From CAWGYT01 sp963826795 (GTDB lineage: Bacteria > Planctomycetota > Planctomycetia > Pirellulales > Pirellulaceae): 64,000 nucleotides of DNA. The translations under genes were made by a program, and so were the position numbers. Under the pieces are notes generated by a model. The model did no database searches, was not told where the DNA came from, and worked only from the letters and a program-made list of their open reading frames with translations. Shown here in pieces: positions 26,996-36,552 of the stretch. The stretch's first letter is position 1. Each line of letters opens with the position of its first letter. The stretch is taken from the NCBI GenBank assembly GCA_963826795.1, contig CAWGYT010000010.1, positions 124,001 to 188,000 on the forward strand, given 5' to 3'.

Positions 26996-28075
26996 TCATT
27001 CGCTGGCGCGTTTGGCCCAAATGGTTCCCGCATAGCGTGACTGTAATAGTTGCCGAGCATCGACGGCACGAGCCGGCTGCTCGACTTGCGGCCACAGGAC
27101 CGTCAGATAGTAGAGTGCTTCGGCATGCGCCTCGCGTTGACCGTAAAACAAGAGGTCCACGTGCAGGTACGCCAGGACCGCCTCGAGTGGCCGCGACGCC
27201 TTGCGGTAGGCCGCGCCCAGCGCCAAGTATGCCTGCGTGAAAAGCGTCTCATCGGCCGGATCATTTTTTGCGATCACTTCCTCGAGCGCCGCAATGGCCG
27301 CGTCCGTCTCTCCCGACTCAGCCTGACACGCAGCCTGCCCGATTCGCGCCAGTGCTTGTTGGCGAATGGCGGCGGAATCTCCCGCGCCGTTTTGCAAGGC
27401 GCGGGCATACTGTTCGGCCGCCTCGGCGAACTTTCCCTGCGCCCGCAAGGCACCGCCGGTCAAGACATACGTGCGCAGCTCGTATTCGGGCCAGGGAGCC
27501 TTGGCAAGTTGTTGATAATAGCGGGCTGCATCGTCGTAGTTGCCGGCGGCCGCCGAGAGGTTCCCCAGCAGCTCGACCGCTTCGAAAAAGTGATACGTAT
27601 TCCGCTCCCTGCGCAAGAAGTCCAGCACCTCCTGTCCCGCCTGTTGAGGATCTCCGCCTCCGCGAAGGGCCAATCGTCCCAAGGCCAGAATGCGATAGAA
27701 TCCGGCCTCTTGCCGAATCAACACATCGGTCGCATCAGGCAGCTCAAGCTCCGCCAACGTTTCGAGCGCCTGTTCGTATTGCCCCGCCATGACCGCGGTC
27801 CTCGCCTGACGCAGCGGCGTTGGCTCTCCGGCGAAATTGATGCGCTGAATTTCATTCACTGGAATCTTACGTTCCGTTCCGGAACTTTCGAGTGAGACCT
27901 CGGTGGGGCTGACGGCCGTCACCTTGCCGAGCAGCTTCGAGCCGCGGCGCGTGCTTCGTTCGAGCGTCACCGTATCCTGGGCCGGCAGCGCGCCGGCGGC
28001 CAGGACGCCGAGCAGCAAGGCGGCCAGGCAGTGAAACGGCGGTCGTTGTCGCGGGTCGTTGGCGAGTAAGATCAT
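26996..28075 (-). CDS. TPR-repeat exported protein of the Tol/Exb-like operon
   Basis: About 359 residues from ATG 28075 (MILLANDPRQRPPFHCLAALLLGVLAAGALPAQ), with a signal peptide. The first domain (TVTLERSTRRGSKLLGKVTAVSPTEVSLESSGTERKIPVNEIQRINFAGE) is a small beta domain, and the rest is a run of TPR-like helix pairs (YEQALETLAELELP, YDDAARYYQQLAKAPWPEYELRTYVLTGGALRAQGKFAEAAEQYARAL, and others). ATG 28075 overlaps the TGA of the upstream TPR gene (ATGA), so the two are coupled. By position, it may play the role of YbgF/CpoB in Tol systems, though at the sequence level only the TPR fold is shared. Confidence 0.75.
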   Translation of the reverse strand: MILLANDPRQRPPFHCLAALLLGVLAAGALPAQDTVTLERSTRRGSKLLGKVTAVSPTEVSLESSGTERKIPVNEIQRINFAGEPTPLRQARTAVMAGQYEQALETLAELELPDATDVLIRQEAGFYRILALGRLALRGGGDPQQAGQEVLDFLRRERNTYHFFEAVELLGNLSAAAGNYDDAARYYQQLAKAPWPEYELRTYVLTGGALRAQGKFAEAAEQYARALQNGAGDSAAIRQQALARIGQAACQAESGETDAAIAALEEVIAKNDPADETLFTQAYLALGAAYRKASRPLEAVLAYLHVDLLFYGQREAHAEALYYLTVLWPQVEQPARAVDARQLLQSRYAGTIWAKRASE

Positions 28076-31000
28076 GGGAGTCCTGTGAGACGTTTTCCAA
28101 GCGACTGTTGGATGTCGCTGAGCAAGGTATCGTACTGCGACTTCCGCTGGGGTCCACCGAGTTGAGGATAGAGCTTGGCGGTCATTAAGACATCGGATTC
28201 GGCCTGCGCCAGGACCTCCTTCCGTTCGTGGGTCGGCTGCCGCAGGGCGTATTGGTAGCGGCAAACCGCCAGTTCGTAGCGGGCTTCATAGAACAACTCG
28301 TCGAACTGGGCCTTCCCGGCGACGAGTCGGGCGATTCGTCCGTACCCCCAGACGAAGTTGCGTTGGGTTTTGGGGTCGAGCTGGTCCCCTAGAATCGCCT
28401 TGAGATACGCGGCGGTCTCGCCCGCGTTCCCCCAGCTTTGCAATGTCCGAGCCGCCTCGACCTGAACAAAGATCTGATTGTTTTCCGCTCGCAGGATCCG
28501 CTCGAACTGCGCCATCGCCGCCGCATGATCGCCTCGCTCGCGATAGACAATCGCCAATCGGGTCTCAAGCAGTAGCCGTTCCTGGACCGTGAGCGTCAAT
28601 TCATTGCGATCGCTACGTTCCAGGATTTCGCGATAGGCGTCGATCGACTTCGTGAAAAAGGGTCGGCTGGCCGCCGTCGCCTCGCCATTGGCTCCGCGCA
28701 GGGCTTTGCCGAGGTTCGCATACGAATCGGCGACCCAGCTGAGAACGCTCAGTTCCTTCGTCGTCCCAGCGGCCCGTTCCAAGAACTGTTGAAAGGCCGC
28801 GACGAGCGCATCTCGCCGGTTCGCGGGCGCCGCTTCGAGCTCCTTTTCCAGACTGCGGGCCAGCAGGAGGTAAGTCGCGGCCAGGTTGGTCGACCCCCCG
28901 GTTTGCTCGGCCAACTGCTTGATTTGCTCCAGCGTAGCGAGCGCCTTGGCCAGCAGCGCATCGGGATCGGCGGCGTCGGGCAAGGCGGCGACGTAGGCGA
29001 GCAGCGCCAGTTGATAAACCCGCTGTCGAGATTCGCTGCTCGGCAGCAACGGATCGAGCTGATCGGCCAGCATCTTCGGGCCAATCTTGGGATCTTCCAG
29101 CAATCCGATGGCCTCTTGTGGTTGAGCGTGCCGAAGGTTGTACTCCGCCACCAAAAGAGTTGCGGCAAGCGTCGTGGCGCTCGGTTCGGACGCCGCCCCG
29201 CGGCGCAGTCCTTTGGTGATCAGCTGAATTCCGCTGCGTTGTCGGGCCTCGATCTCGGCGGGATCGCCCTGGTCGGCCAGCAACGATTGACTCTGCGACC
29301 ACAAGGATTGGCCCACGGCCAATTCCGCCGCGGCGCGTTTCGGCGATTCCGGCGCCATCTGTTCCAAATAGGCCAGGGCCTGTTCGGTCTGGCCCTGCTG
29401 GACGGCGAGCGAGACGAGCGTCGCCAGGGCGTCGTCGGCTTCGGGCTGTCCCTTCCATTGCGTCGCAATCCGTTCCGCCGTCCGACCGATCCGCGCCGTC
29501 AGCGTGGCCGCCCCAGGAGTTTGGCCGTCTCCGTACAGTCGGACCAGAGCCGCCAGCGCCACGGCGGTCGCGCGGCGGCCTTCCTCGGTCGCGGGAAAGC
29601 GTGAGGCGAGGAAGTCGGCCAACACGGCCGCCGCGAAGAAATCTTCCTGGTAGTAATACAGCGTACACAAGTAGTAGCGAACCTGATTGATCTGCTCGAT
29701 CGGAGTCTCTTCTGTGACAAGTTCTTGAGCCTGGCGCAGCAGCGCGACCGCTTCGCATCCGCCTGAGAGACTTGAGCTCGAGCTTCGCTCAGCCGCTGCT
29801 CTGCTTCCGCGCCCGCTGCCGCGTCGGCCAGTTGGGCTTGCCGTTGCTCAATCAAACGAACGGTTTGCGCGGCAACCTGCCGCCGCGAGAGGGCGTCCCT
29901 CGCCGCATCAACGGCCTCGGCAAACGTCTTCGCCTGGACGGTCTCGGCGACGGGCTGTGTCGAATGGCCCAAATCCGCCAAGAGCGCCTGTGCCCCTTCC
30001 TGGGATTCCCCGCGATACTTCGCGACCTCAATCGCCAACCGACGCGCCTCACGCAACAAGGCCGCCTGGTCCCGTCCGGCCGCCTCACCTTGAGCCGCCA
30101 AGTGATAGGTCTTGGCCAGCAAGAAGGCGACGGCCAACCAATCGTCGTCGCCACGCTCGTTGGGCCGCTGCTGCTCCAACCACGCCTCGGCGCGCTGCCG
30201 GGCCGCCTCGTATTGCTGGACCTTGGGATCCAGCCAGCATTCCATCGCCCCCCGCAGGGCTTTGGTCTTCAGCGGCCGCAAGACCGTTTCCCCGTCCGGT
30301 AAGGTCAGCAAATCCTCAAAGTCCGACAGGGCCTTTCGCAGTTCGCCCAATTGCTGTTGGCAGCGCCCCTGGAACAGCACCGCCGAGAGACCCGCCAACC
30401 GTCGACGATACTTCTTGGCCACTTCTCCGAATGCGGTTTCCGCCTCCAGGAACTTCTGCCGCCGCTGGGGACTCGACTCGTCGTAACTCCAGGCCTCCTC
30501 GTAGAGCAACATCGCGGCCACGAATTGTGCCTGCACGTAGTCGCCGCGAAGCCGATCCCGCTCTTCGATCAAACTCGCATCCCGCTCCGGGTCCAGGGCT
30601 TTGGGCTGCGCTTCCAAACGTGAGCGAATGTCGGCTTTGTTGGCCGCAAACGTCTCGCGCGCCGCCGAAAACAACCGCCTGGCGGAATCCTGCAGCTGCT
30701 GTTTACGCGAGGAATCCACCGTGGGCTGATTGGCCTGCGCCACCGTCGAACGCGCGCGTTCAATCTGGATGTCTCCCAAACGACCCCGCGCGGTCAAGGC
30801 CAACGAATGATCGGCGTGCTGCGCTTCAAACCGCTCGAATGCCTCCTGGGCCTGATCCAAGTAAGTTTGCTTGGGTGCCAGATTTCGCTGGGCCAACGCC
30901 GCCTGAATCAGCACCTCGCCGCGGTGGAAGTCCAACGTCTCCAAGAACTCGCTCGACGCCAACGCCTTTCCCTCAAGCCGAGTCAAATAGTCCAGGGCCA

Positions 31001-31181
31001 AGTCAAAATATCCACGCGCCGCCAATTCGCGCAAGAACGGTTCGGCCGGCTCCGCACCCGAAACGCGCCCCATTAACGGCTGCTCGGTCAGAAAACCTCC
31101 CGCGAAAACGCCACAGCCAAGTAGCAGCAGCGGCAGCAGTGCGGCCGACCTGTGCCGAGAATTCGGACCGATCGCTCGCAT
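28072..31181 (-). CDS. Large TPR lipoprotein, about 1035 residues (one frameshift)
   Basis: From ATG 31181, MRAIGPNSRHRSAALLPLLLLGCGVFAGGFL contains a lipobox (LLLGC), so the protein is probably lipid-anchored. The rest is almost entirely helical repeats of TPR and Sel1-like character (FERFEAQHADHSLALTARGRLGDIQIERA, YVQAQFVAAMLLYEEAW, YEAARQRAEAWLEQQ and many more). A one-base loss near 29750 breaks the frame; the -1 frame reads AVALLRQAQELVTEETPIEQINQVRYYLCTLYYYQEDFFAAAVLADFLASRFP and continues to 28072. It is the first gene of the operon that runs through the second TPR gene, exbB and two exbD. Partner proteins are unknown. Confidence 0.72.
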
Positions 31182-31780
31182 CCCTCGCGCGCAACGTCAA
31201 AACGAAAGCCCCTGCAATGGTCAGGCATCGGGCGTGGAACGAACGAGACATGCGTTATTCAGACCAGTGCGGCCGAGTGACCGCGCTTGGGGATCGATCG
31301 TGCGGCGACAAGCTCTGGGACCAAGCCGCGGACGGCGGCAAGTCACGACGACTCGGGGCAGCAACGACACGTTGGGATCGGACGGTCGTTCGGACCGACA
31401 TCGGACCGGGCCGCCGGGGCCAAATCAGCTCGCGACGGGGCATCTGCGAACGTCAGGTTCCGGCACTGACGCTCACGCAGCGGTGAACACGGAACTCGCC
31501 TCTACCTCCAACTTATTTGGTTTCGTCCGACGAGGCAATTACTGCGAGACTTTGCGGCCCCTCTTTTAAGGCATCTTGCCGGCGAATCGACGTGAGCCGC
31601 CGATTGCCGGTCCACGAATCCTGCCCAGAACGCGCGGGCTTCCAGGTCGCCAAGCGCCCGACGTTGTTCGCCGCGGACCCGACTTGTATCATTTCAGGGA
31701 GGTTGCCGGGCGTGTAAGGGCGATGCGATCCGCCCCGCGCCGCCGCCCGACCGCCGAGCGGACTTCGCTCAGGAACCGAC
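31182..31780. other. Divergent intergenic region between the TPR lipoprotein and the 31781 gene
   Basis: 599 bases. No open frame here has recognisable content or the compositional pattern of the neighbouring genes. The region must hold the promoters of both divergent units, but I see no convincing -35/-10 pair. No repeats or tRNA-like folds were recognised. Confidence 0.5.
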
Positions 31781-32730
31781 ATGACCTTTGATTGGACGCA
31801 ACCGAGTCGCCGGCGCCGACCTCCGAATTACCTTGCGCAGGCGTCCAGCGCCGTCTCCTGGCGATGTGCGGGATGCTGATTCTGATCCTGTGTCTGACAC
31901 GGCAGGCAGCCCGTCCGGACAGCTGGACTTGGGTTTGGAAATTGACAGGGCAACCCGTCCCGCCGCCCGCCGACCGGGGCCTGCTGCCGCCCCTACCCGT
32001 TGGCGCAGCGACGGATTCCGGGGCGAAGCGATGGAATGTGGACCGGTGGCATCCCGAGTTGCGGCAAGCCGAATTGGACCGTATTCGGGATGACACGTAT
32101 TTTCGCGACGCCGAGCACGACGTCTGGTGGCATCTGATCGCGCTGCTCAAATCGACGCCTGACAAGCAGCTGCAAGACCTGAGTCTGGGTCCGGTCAGTT
32201 TCCTCCAGATCTATCGTCAAACGCCAGCTTATCGCGGCCGGTTGGTCGACCTGCGCGGCACGATCCGCCGAGCCCACCGGGTGTCCGCGCCGGAGAACGA
32301 CCTGGGTGTCGACGGCTACTGGGTCTGCTGGCTGTTCCCCGATCGGGCGGCTCAACACCCGATTGTCGTCTATCTGCTCGATTTCCCGGCGTCACTTCGC
32401 ACCGGGATGAAATTGGACGAACGAGTTCAATTAACGGGGTTTGTGTACAAGCGTTGGAGCTACCGATCCGCGGAGGGTTTGGCGGTGGCCCCCGTTATTA
32501 TGGCCAGGACCGCCACGCCCGAGCGGTCCGCGACGGCAGAAACGGCCAGTGACACGCCAGACAAGACACGCCCGACGCCGGGCATGCTACTCGGGACCGG
32601 AGTTGCCGCCATCGTCGTCACCTGGTTGCTGTACCGCTACACCTCGCGTCGCAGCGCAGCGTACAATTCGCGCGAGTTACCCAACGCGCCAATCGGCCCG
32701 CCGGAAGAGAGTCCCCCAGCGCGCGACTGA
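31781..32730 (+). CDS. Membrane protein of unknown family, first of two related genes (frameshift near N-terminus)
   Basis: ATG 31781 follows AGGA and begins MTFDWTQPSRRRRPPNYLAQASS; a one-base loss near 31850 shifts to the frame RLLAMCGMLILILCLTRQAARPDSW, the first transmembrane helix. Without the shift, the alternative is a TTG start at 31792. The centre contains YRQTPAYRGRLVDLRGTIRRAHRV, WVCWLFPDRAAQHPIVVYLLDFP and VQLTGFVYKRWSYRSAEGLAVAPVIMA, and a second helix (GMLLGTGVAAIVVTWLLYRY) lies near the C-terminus. About 316 residues. The same unit appears twice in the next gene. No family name is known; the pattern of helix-domain-helix suggests an envelope protein with a domain outside the cytoplasm. 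Confidence 0.62.
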
Positions 32731-32842
32731 GCCCGTGAGGCGACGATTGCGCCCGGTTAAATCCGAAATCCAAACTTCCGGACTTACATTGTCAGTGACG
32801 CCACATCTCGCACGGTCACGACGCGGTGGAGGACCCCAGCTG

Positions 32843-34408
32843 ATGCCCCCGTTGACCCGTTCCCGCCGGCGATGCGTCGCCCTCTTGGCCGACTTCCCAG
32901 CGCATTTCGCAGCGATCGTCTGGCTCGCCTTGTCGACGTCGTACGCCGTGGCCCAGGTTGGGGGTCGGAGCGACACGCCACCCTCGGCGGGAGCGACGGT
33001 GGCCGAAGACCCGGCCGAGCCGTTGGTCGCCGACACGCCACGCGACGTGCTGCGTCTGTTTGACTTTGGCACCAGCGAATGGAGCTACTTTCAGGATGGC
33101 CGGGCGCTGGAAGCGGGAGAATTCGAGCCGACCTATCGGCTCCTTGACCTGCTGCCACGGCTGGACGAAGTTCAACGACATCGCTGGCGGACCGTTCCAA
33201 CGGACTGGTCGCGTCTGGAAGCTGACCCGGACTCGGCCCGTGGTGAGCTGTTCTCGGTAGCCGGCCATGTCCGGACCCGCACGACGATCCTGCTTCCGCC
33301 CGAGACGGCACGACGTTTTCGCTACGACCGGATTTATCAACTGGATGTCCAAAGCCTGATCGATGGCCGCCCCCTGGTGGTCTATGCACGTCACCTGCCT
33401 GCCGCCTGGCTCGCGGGAGATCATATCCCACCCCTCGAGGGCTGGCCGATCCGATGCGATGGCCTGTTCTTGAAGCGCGGGGCCGATGTTGGCGAGCAAG
33501 CCTCGCTCGTCTTCGCCACCGACCGGATCGGCTGGTATCCGGATCGCGTGGACACCCACCTTGGCGTATCGGCTGGGGCCGCCCTGTTGGGTTCGGTCGG
33601 GATGGATCTCAGCCGCTTGGATTCATTGGACCAAGGCCGCCCGCTAGGTAATGCCGACCGCGAAGCCTTCTATCAGCTGTTGTGGTCGGTCCGCCGATTC
33701 GACCCCCAACGTCTTGCCACTTCGCCGCCCGTCGCCGCCTTCGATGTGGTCGCGGCCCTCCAAGAGCCTCAGCGGCTCGCCGGCCAACGCTCTCGAATTC
33801 GCGGACTCGCTCGACGCGCGATCCTGATTCGAGTCGCTGACCCCGACATTCAGGAACGTTTCGGGATCGATCACTATTATGAAGTCGAGCTCTTCATGCC
33901 GCTGCCGCAGCCCCTGAAGCTGCGGGATCCGCGGGACGGGCGCGAGCTGGAATACCAAAACTTTCCGGTTACTTTCTGCGCGATGGAGCTCCCGCGTGAA
34001 ATGCCCCTCGGGGACGAAATCCGCCAATTGGTGGACGTCGACGCCTTCTTTTTCAAAGTCTGGTCCTATCGCAGCCGCTTTACTTCAGGAACTGAATCTG
34101 AGGCCGCATCGACCGTCCCACGGCGACAGCTGGCCCCGCTGCTGATCGCGGCCAATGTCCAGCTTCCGCAGCCAACGACGACGCGCAACCCTTGGCCCGT
34201 CGCCGTCCTGTGCCTCGTGGTCTTCGGTGGCGTCGCCGCCGCCCTGGCCGCTCGCTGGTGGTATGCCCCGGCCGATCAGCAATTCGCGCGCTGGCGCCGT
34301 GACCGATCCGTCCCCTTGGAACCCGACCGGTGGCCACAAACAAACGGCCCGTTCGAAGCCGACCCGGACGACACTCGCACGCCGCCGCAGGATTCACAGA
34401 CGCCTTGA
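32843..34408 (+). CDS. Membrane protein of unknown family with two copies of the same domain
   Basis: 521 residues from ATG 32843 (MPPLTRSRRRC); the open frame further upstream is not coding. A signal-like helix (FAAIVWLALSTSYAVAQ) is followed by two domains of the type seen in the previous gene: SARGELFSVAGHVRTRT...RIYQLDVQSL...PLVVYARHLP...IRCDGLFLKRG and LAGQRSRIRGLARRAILIRV...HYYEVELFM...LVDVDAFFFKVWSYRSRF. The phrase FKVWSYRS here matches YKRWSYRS in the first gene. A C-terminal helix (PWPVAVLCLVVFGGVAAALAARWWY) and a polar tail end the protein. The pair seems to have arisen by tandem duplication and domain doubling. Function unknown. Confidence 0.7.
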   Translation: MPPLTRSRRRCVALLADFPAHFAAIVWLALSTSYAVAQVGGRSDTPPSAGATVAEDPAEPLVADTPRDVLRLFDFGTSEWSYFQDGRALEAGEFEPTYRLLDLLPRLDEVQRHRWRTVPTDWSRLEADPDSARGELFSVAGHVRTRTTILLPPETARRFRYDRIYQLDVQSLIDGRPLVVYARHLPAAWLAGDHIPPLEGWPIRCDGLFLKRGADVGEQASLVFATDRIGWYPDRVDTHLGVSAGAALLGSVGMDLSRLDSLDQGRPLGNADREAFYQLLWSVRRFDPQRLATSPPVAAFDVVAALQEPQRLAGQRSRIRGLARRAILIRVADPDIQERFGIDHYYEVELFMPLPQPLKLRDPRDGRELEYQNFPVTFCAMELPREMPLGDEIRQLVDVDAFFFKVWSYRSRFTSGTESEAASTVPRRQLAPLLIAANVQLPQPTTTRNPWPVAVLCLVVFGGVAAALAARWWYAPADQQFARWRRDRSVPLEPDRWPQTNGPFEADPDDTRTPPQDSQTP

Positions 34409-34435
34409 CGCGACTCGTCGCCGGCGAGCGTGGGT

Positions 34436-35437
34436 TCAACCGAGGTTGGGATTGGCGGAGCCCCACTGGTCCAGCGGAGGAAGAATCCCCATGCCGATCA
34501 CCTCGTCGCGAAGTTTGCAAAGATGGGCGTAGGATTCCTTCAATTCAGCCTGTTCCGTTGCCGTCCCTTGCGGCACCTTATAGCTGACCCCGTCCGGGCC
34601 AAGCGTCGTTTCCATGGCCATCATGATCTGTCCCATACCGGGCTCATTCACGTAGGTCCCGACGGGCCAGGGATAGGTTTCGCCCGTGACCGCGCAGCGA
34701 ACCATCAAGACGGATTGGTGAGCAGGACTTTGAAAGGAGCTGCGGCCGCGCAATTGGATAATGCGTTTGCCGCCCTGGCAGACGTGCTGCTTGATTTCTT
34801 GCCAGCGAGTTTCCGGCAAGGCATCCGTTCCAATCAATTCATCAAGGGGCTTGCCGTTGACTTTCGCCGTGCTCGCAAAGACCGCCATCTGCTCGCCGTG
34901 GCCGCCGTAAGTCCGGCAACCTGTCACGGCATCCTGCGGCACCTTAAAGTGTTGGCTCAGAGCGGTCTGCAGGCGCGTGCTATCGAGCGCTGCGAGAGTG
35001 GCTACGCGTCCCTTCGCGAGCCCGGAATGGACCAGCGTCGCCAGCCCGGTGATGTCCGCCGGATTGAAAATGACGACAACCAACTTGACCTTGGGGCAAT
35101 GGGCCCGAATGTCCTGTCCTAGCTGAGCGGCGATTTCCGCATTGCCTTTGAGCAGGTCCTCGCGGGTCATCCCTTCTTTTCGCGGAGCTCCTCCCGACGA
35201 GATCACGAAGTCGGCGTCGGCCAGCGCTTCCTTGATCTCGGTGGTCCAGGTCAAATTCGCACCCGGAAATGCGCAGTGATACATCTCCTCTGCGGCCCCC
35301 TCAAGGCCGGCGGCAAATGGATCATAGCCGCACACATTCGGCGTCAGCTGCATCGTCAGCGCCGACTGCATCATATTCGAGCCAATAGCGCCGGCAGCCC
35401 CCAGAATCACCAGTTTGTCGTTGGTCAAGTAACTCAT
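34436..35437 (-). CDS. mdh: Malate dehydrogenase
   Basis: 333 residues. The NAD Rossmann motif is ILGAAGAIGSNM (residues 11-22). The active-site region DADFVISSGGAPRKEGMTREDLLKGNAEI contains the mobile loop arginines, VIFNPADITG the conserved Asn-Pro, LDSTRLQTALS the Arg of the substrate site, and GGHGEQM the catalytic histidine. This SGGAPRKEGMTR loop with Arg-Lys matches malate (not lactate) dehydrogenases. It catalyses malate/oxaloacetate interconversion in the TCA cycle. The gene is convergent with the previous one, with 27 bases between their stops. Confidence 0.9.
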   Translation of the reverse strand: MSYLTNDKLVILGAAGAIGSNMMQSALTMQLTPNVCGYDPFAAGLEGAAEEMYHCAFPGANLTWTTEIKEALADADFVISSGGAPRKEGMTREDLLKGNAEIAAQLGQDIRAHCPKVKLVVVIFNPADITGLATLVHSGLAKGRVATLAALDSTRLQTALSQHFKVPQDAVTGCRTYGGHGEQMAVFASTAKVNGKPLDELIGTDALPETRWQEIKQHVCQGGKRIIQLRGRSSFQSPAHQSVLMVRCAVTGETYPWPVGTYVNEPGMGQIMMAMETTLGPDGVSYKVPQGTATEQAELKESYAHLCKLRDEVIGMGILPPLDQWGSANPNLG

Positions 35438-35736
35438 GACGTAGCCCTTCCTGAACAGAACCTACCTGGGAGAGATGGTCGGCCAATTCGCCCACGACGA
35501 ACCAGCCGCGGCTTCCTCGGTGAAGCACCCGAGATCGGGGACACTCCCTGTCCCGGGAGTGACGATGATAGCGAGTAACGGCTCCGGCCGAAACTGGGGG
35601 CCGCGGAAGCGATTTCCCTGAAATTCGCCTTGCTGGGGAAGGCCCGCGCCGCTAAGGTTCCGCCTTGCCCGAGACTTCGGCGACCGCCCGACTTGAGATG
35701 CCTTTTCCAAGCAAGTCCAAACAAGGAAGTTTTGGT

Positions 35737-36447
35737 ATGCGTCGCATCCATCGACTCGCCCCGTCGCGCCATTTTCACACCGGCGTGTTACACGGGACCT
35801 TCGCGCGGGCCACTTTGTGGGCGGTCGTCCTGTTGTTAGTGGGGACACTCAGCGGCTGCATCGGCACGTTTGCCAATTTGGTCCACGTCGCCAAAGGAAA
35901 TGTCAATCCCCCCAACTACACCGGATTAAAGGGCAAGCGGATTGCCGTTGTTTGCGTGTCGAATTCCGAAGCCTTCGGCCCCGCCGAAGCCTCCATGGCA
36001 CTGGCCAAACACGTGGGGAAGTTGATTCAGAAGAACGTTTCGGAAGTAACGATCATCGAGCAGCGTCAAATCGACGAGTGGATTGACCGCAACGATTGGG
36101 ACTATACCGACTATCAGGCAGTGGGACAGGGCGTTGAAGCGGAAATGGTCGTGGCGATCGACCTGGACGGTTTCAGCTTGCACGAGGGCAAAACGCTGTA
36201 CAAAGGTCGCGCCGATGTGCAGGTCGTGGTTTACGACATGACGAAGGGCGGTGAAGAGGTGTTCACGTACGCCCCACCGCAGATTCAATACCCGGAGAAC
36301 ACGGGACATCCCACCACGGATATGACCGAGCGAGCGTTCCGGAACGATTTTCTGAGCGTCGTGGCCAGCCGGATTGCGCGGCAGTTCTACGCCTACGATA
36401 TGAAAGAAGACTTCGCCCGCGATTCGTCGATTATCCGGGCCCGTTGA
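35737..36447 (+). CDS. Lipoprotein of unknown function
   Basis: 236 residues from ATG 35737, preceded by AAGGAAG; the open frame extends upstream but lacks a ribosome-binding site there. The signal peptide ends in a lipobox (VGTLSGC). The mature part, KRIAVVCVSNSEAFGPAEASMALAKHVGKLIQKNVSEVTIIEQRQIDEWIDRNDW...AEMVVAIDLDGFSLHEGKTLYKGRADVQVVVYDM, resembles in style the CsgG/LpoB-like fold seen in lipoproteins that act on other envelope components, but no direct relation is claimed. It is convergent with the VWA gene and follows a 299-base divergent region with mdh. Confidence 0.68.
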   Translation: MRRIHRLAPSRHFHTGVLHGTFARATLWAVVLLLVGTLSGCIGTFANLVHVAKGNVNPPNYTGLKGKRIAVVCVSNSEAFGPAEASMALAKHVGKLIQKNVSEVTIIEQRQIDEWIDRNDWDYTDYQAVGQGVEAEMVVAIDLDGFSLHEGKTLYKGRADVQVVVYDMTKGGEEVFTYAPPQIQYPENTGHPTTDMTERAFRNDFLSVVASRIARQFYAYDMKEDFARDSSIIRAR

Positions 36448-36552
36448 GCCCAGGCGGTCCGCAAGCCGCCGAACCCAATCGGCCGGCGAGCTTCGTAAGC
36501 CGGGTTGAAGTGGGCCGTCGGGCGTCGGCGATCACACGCCTGGCGGGAGCGA

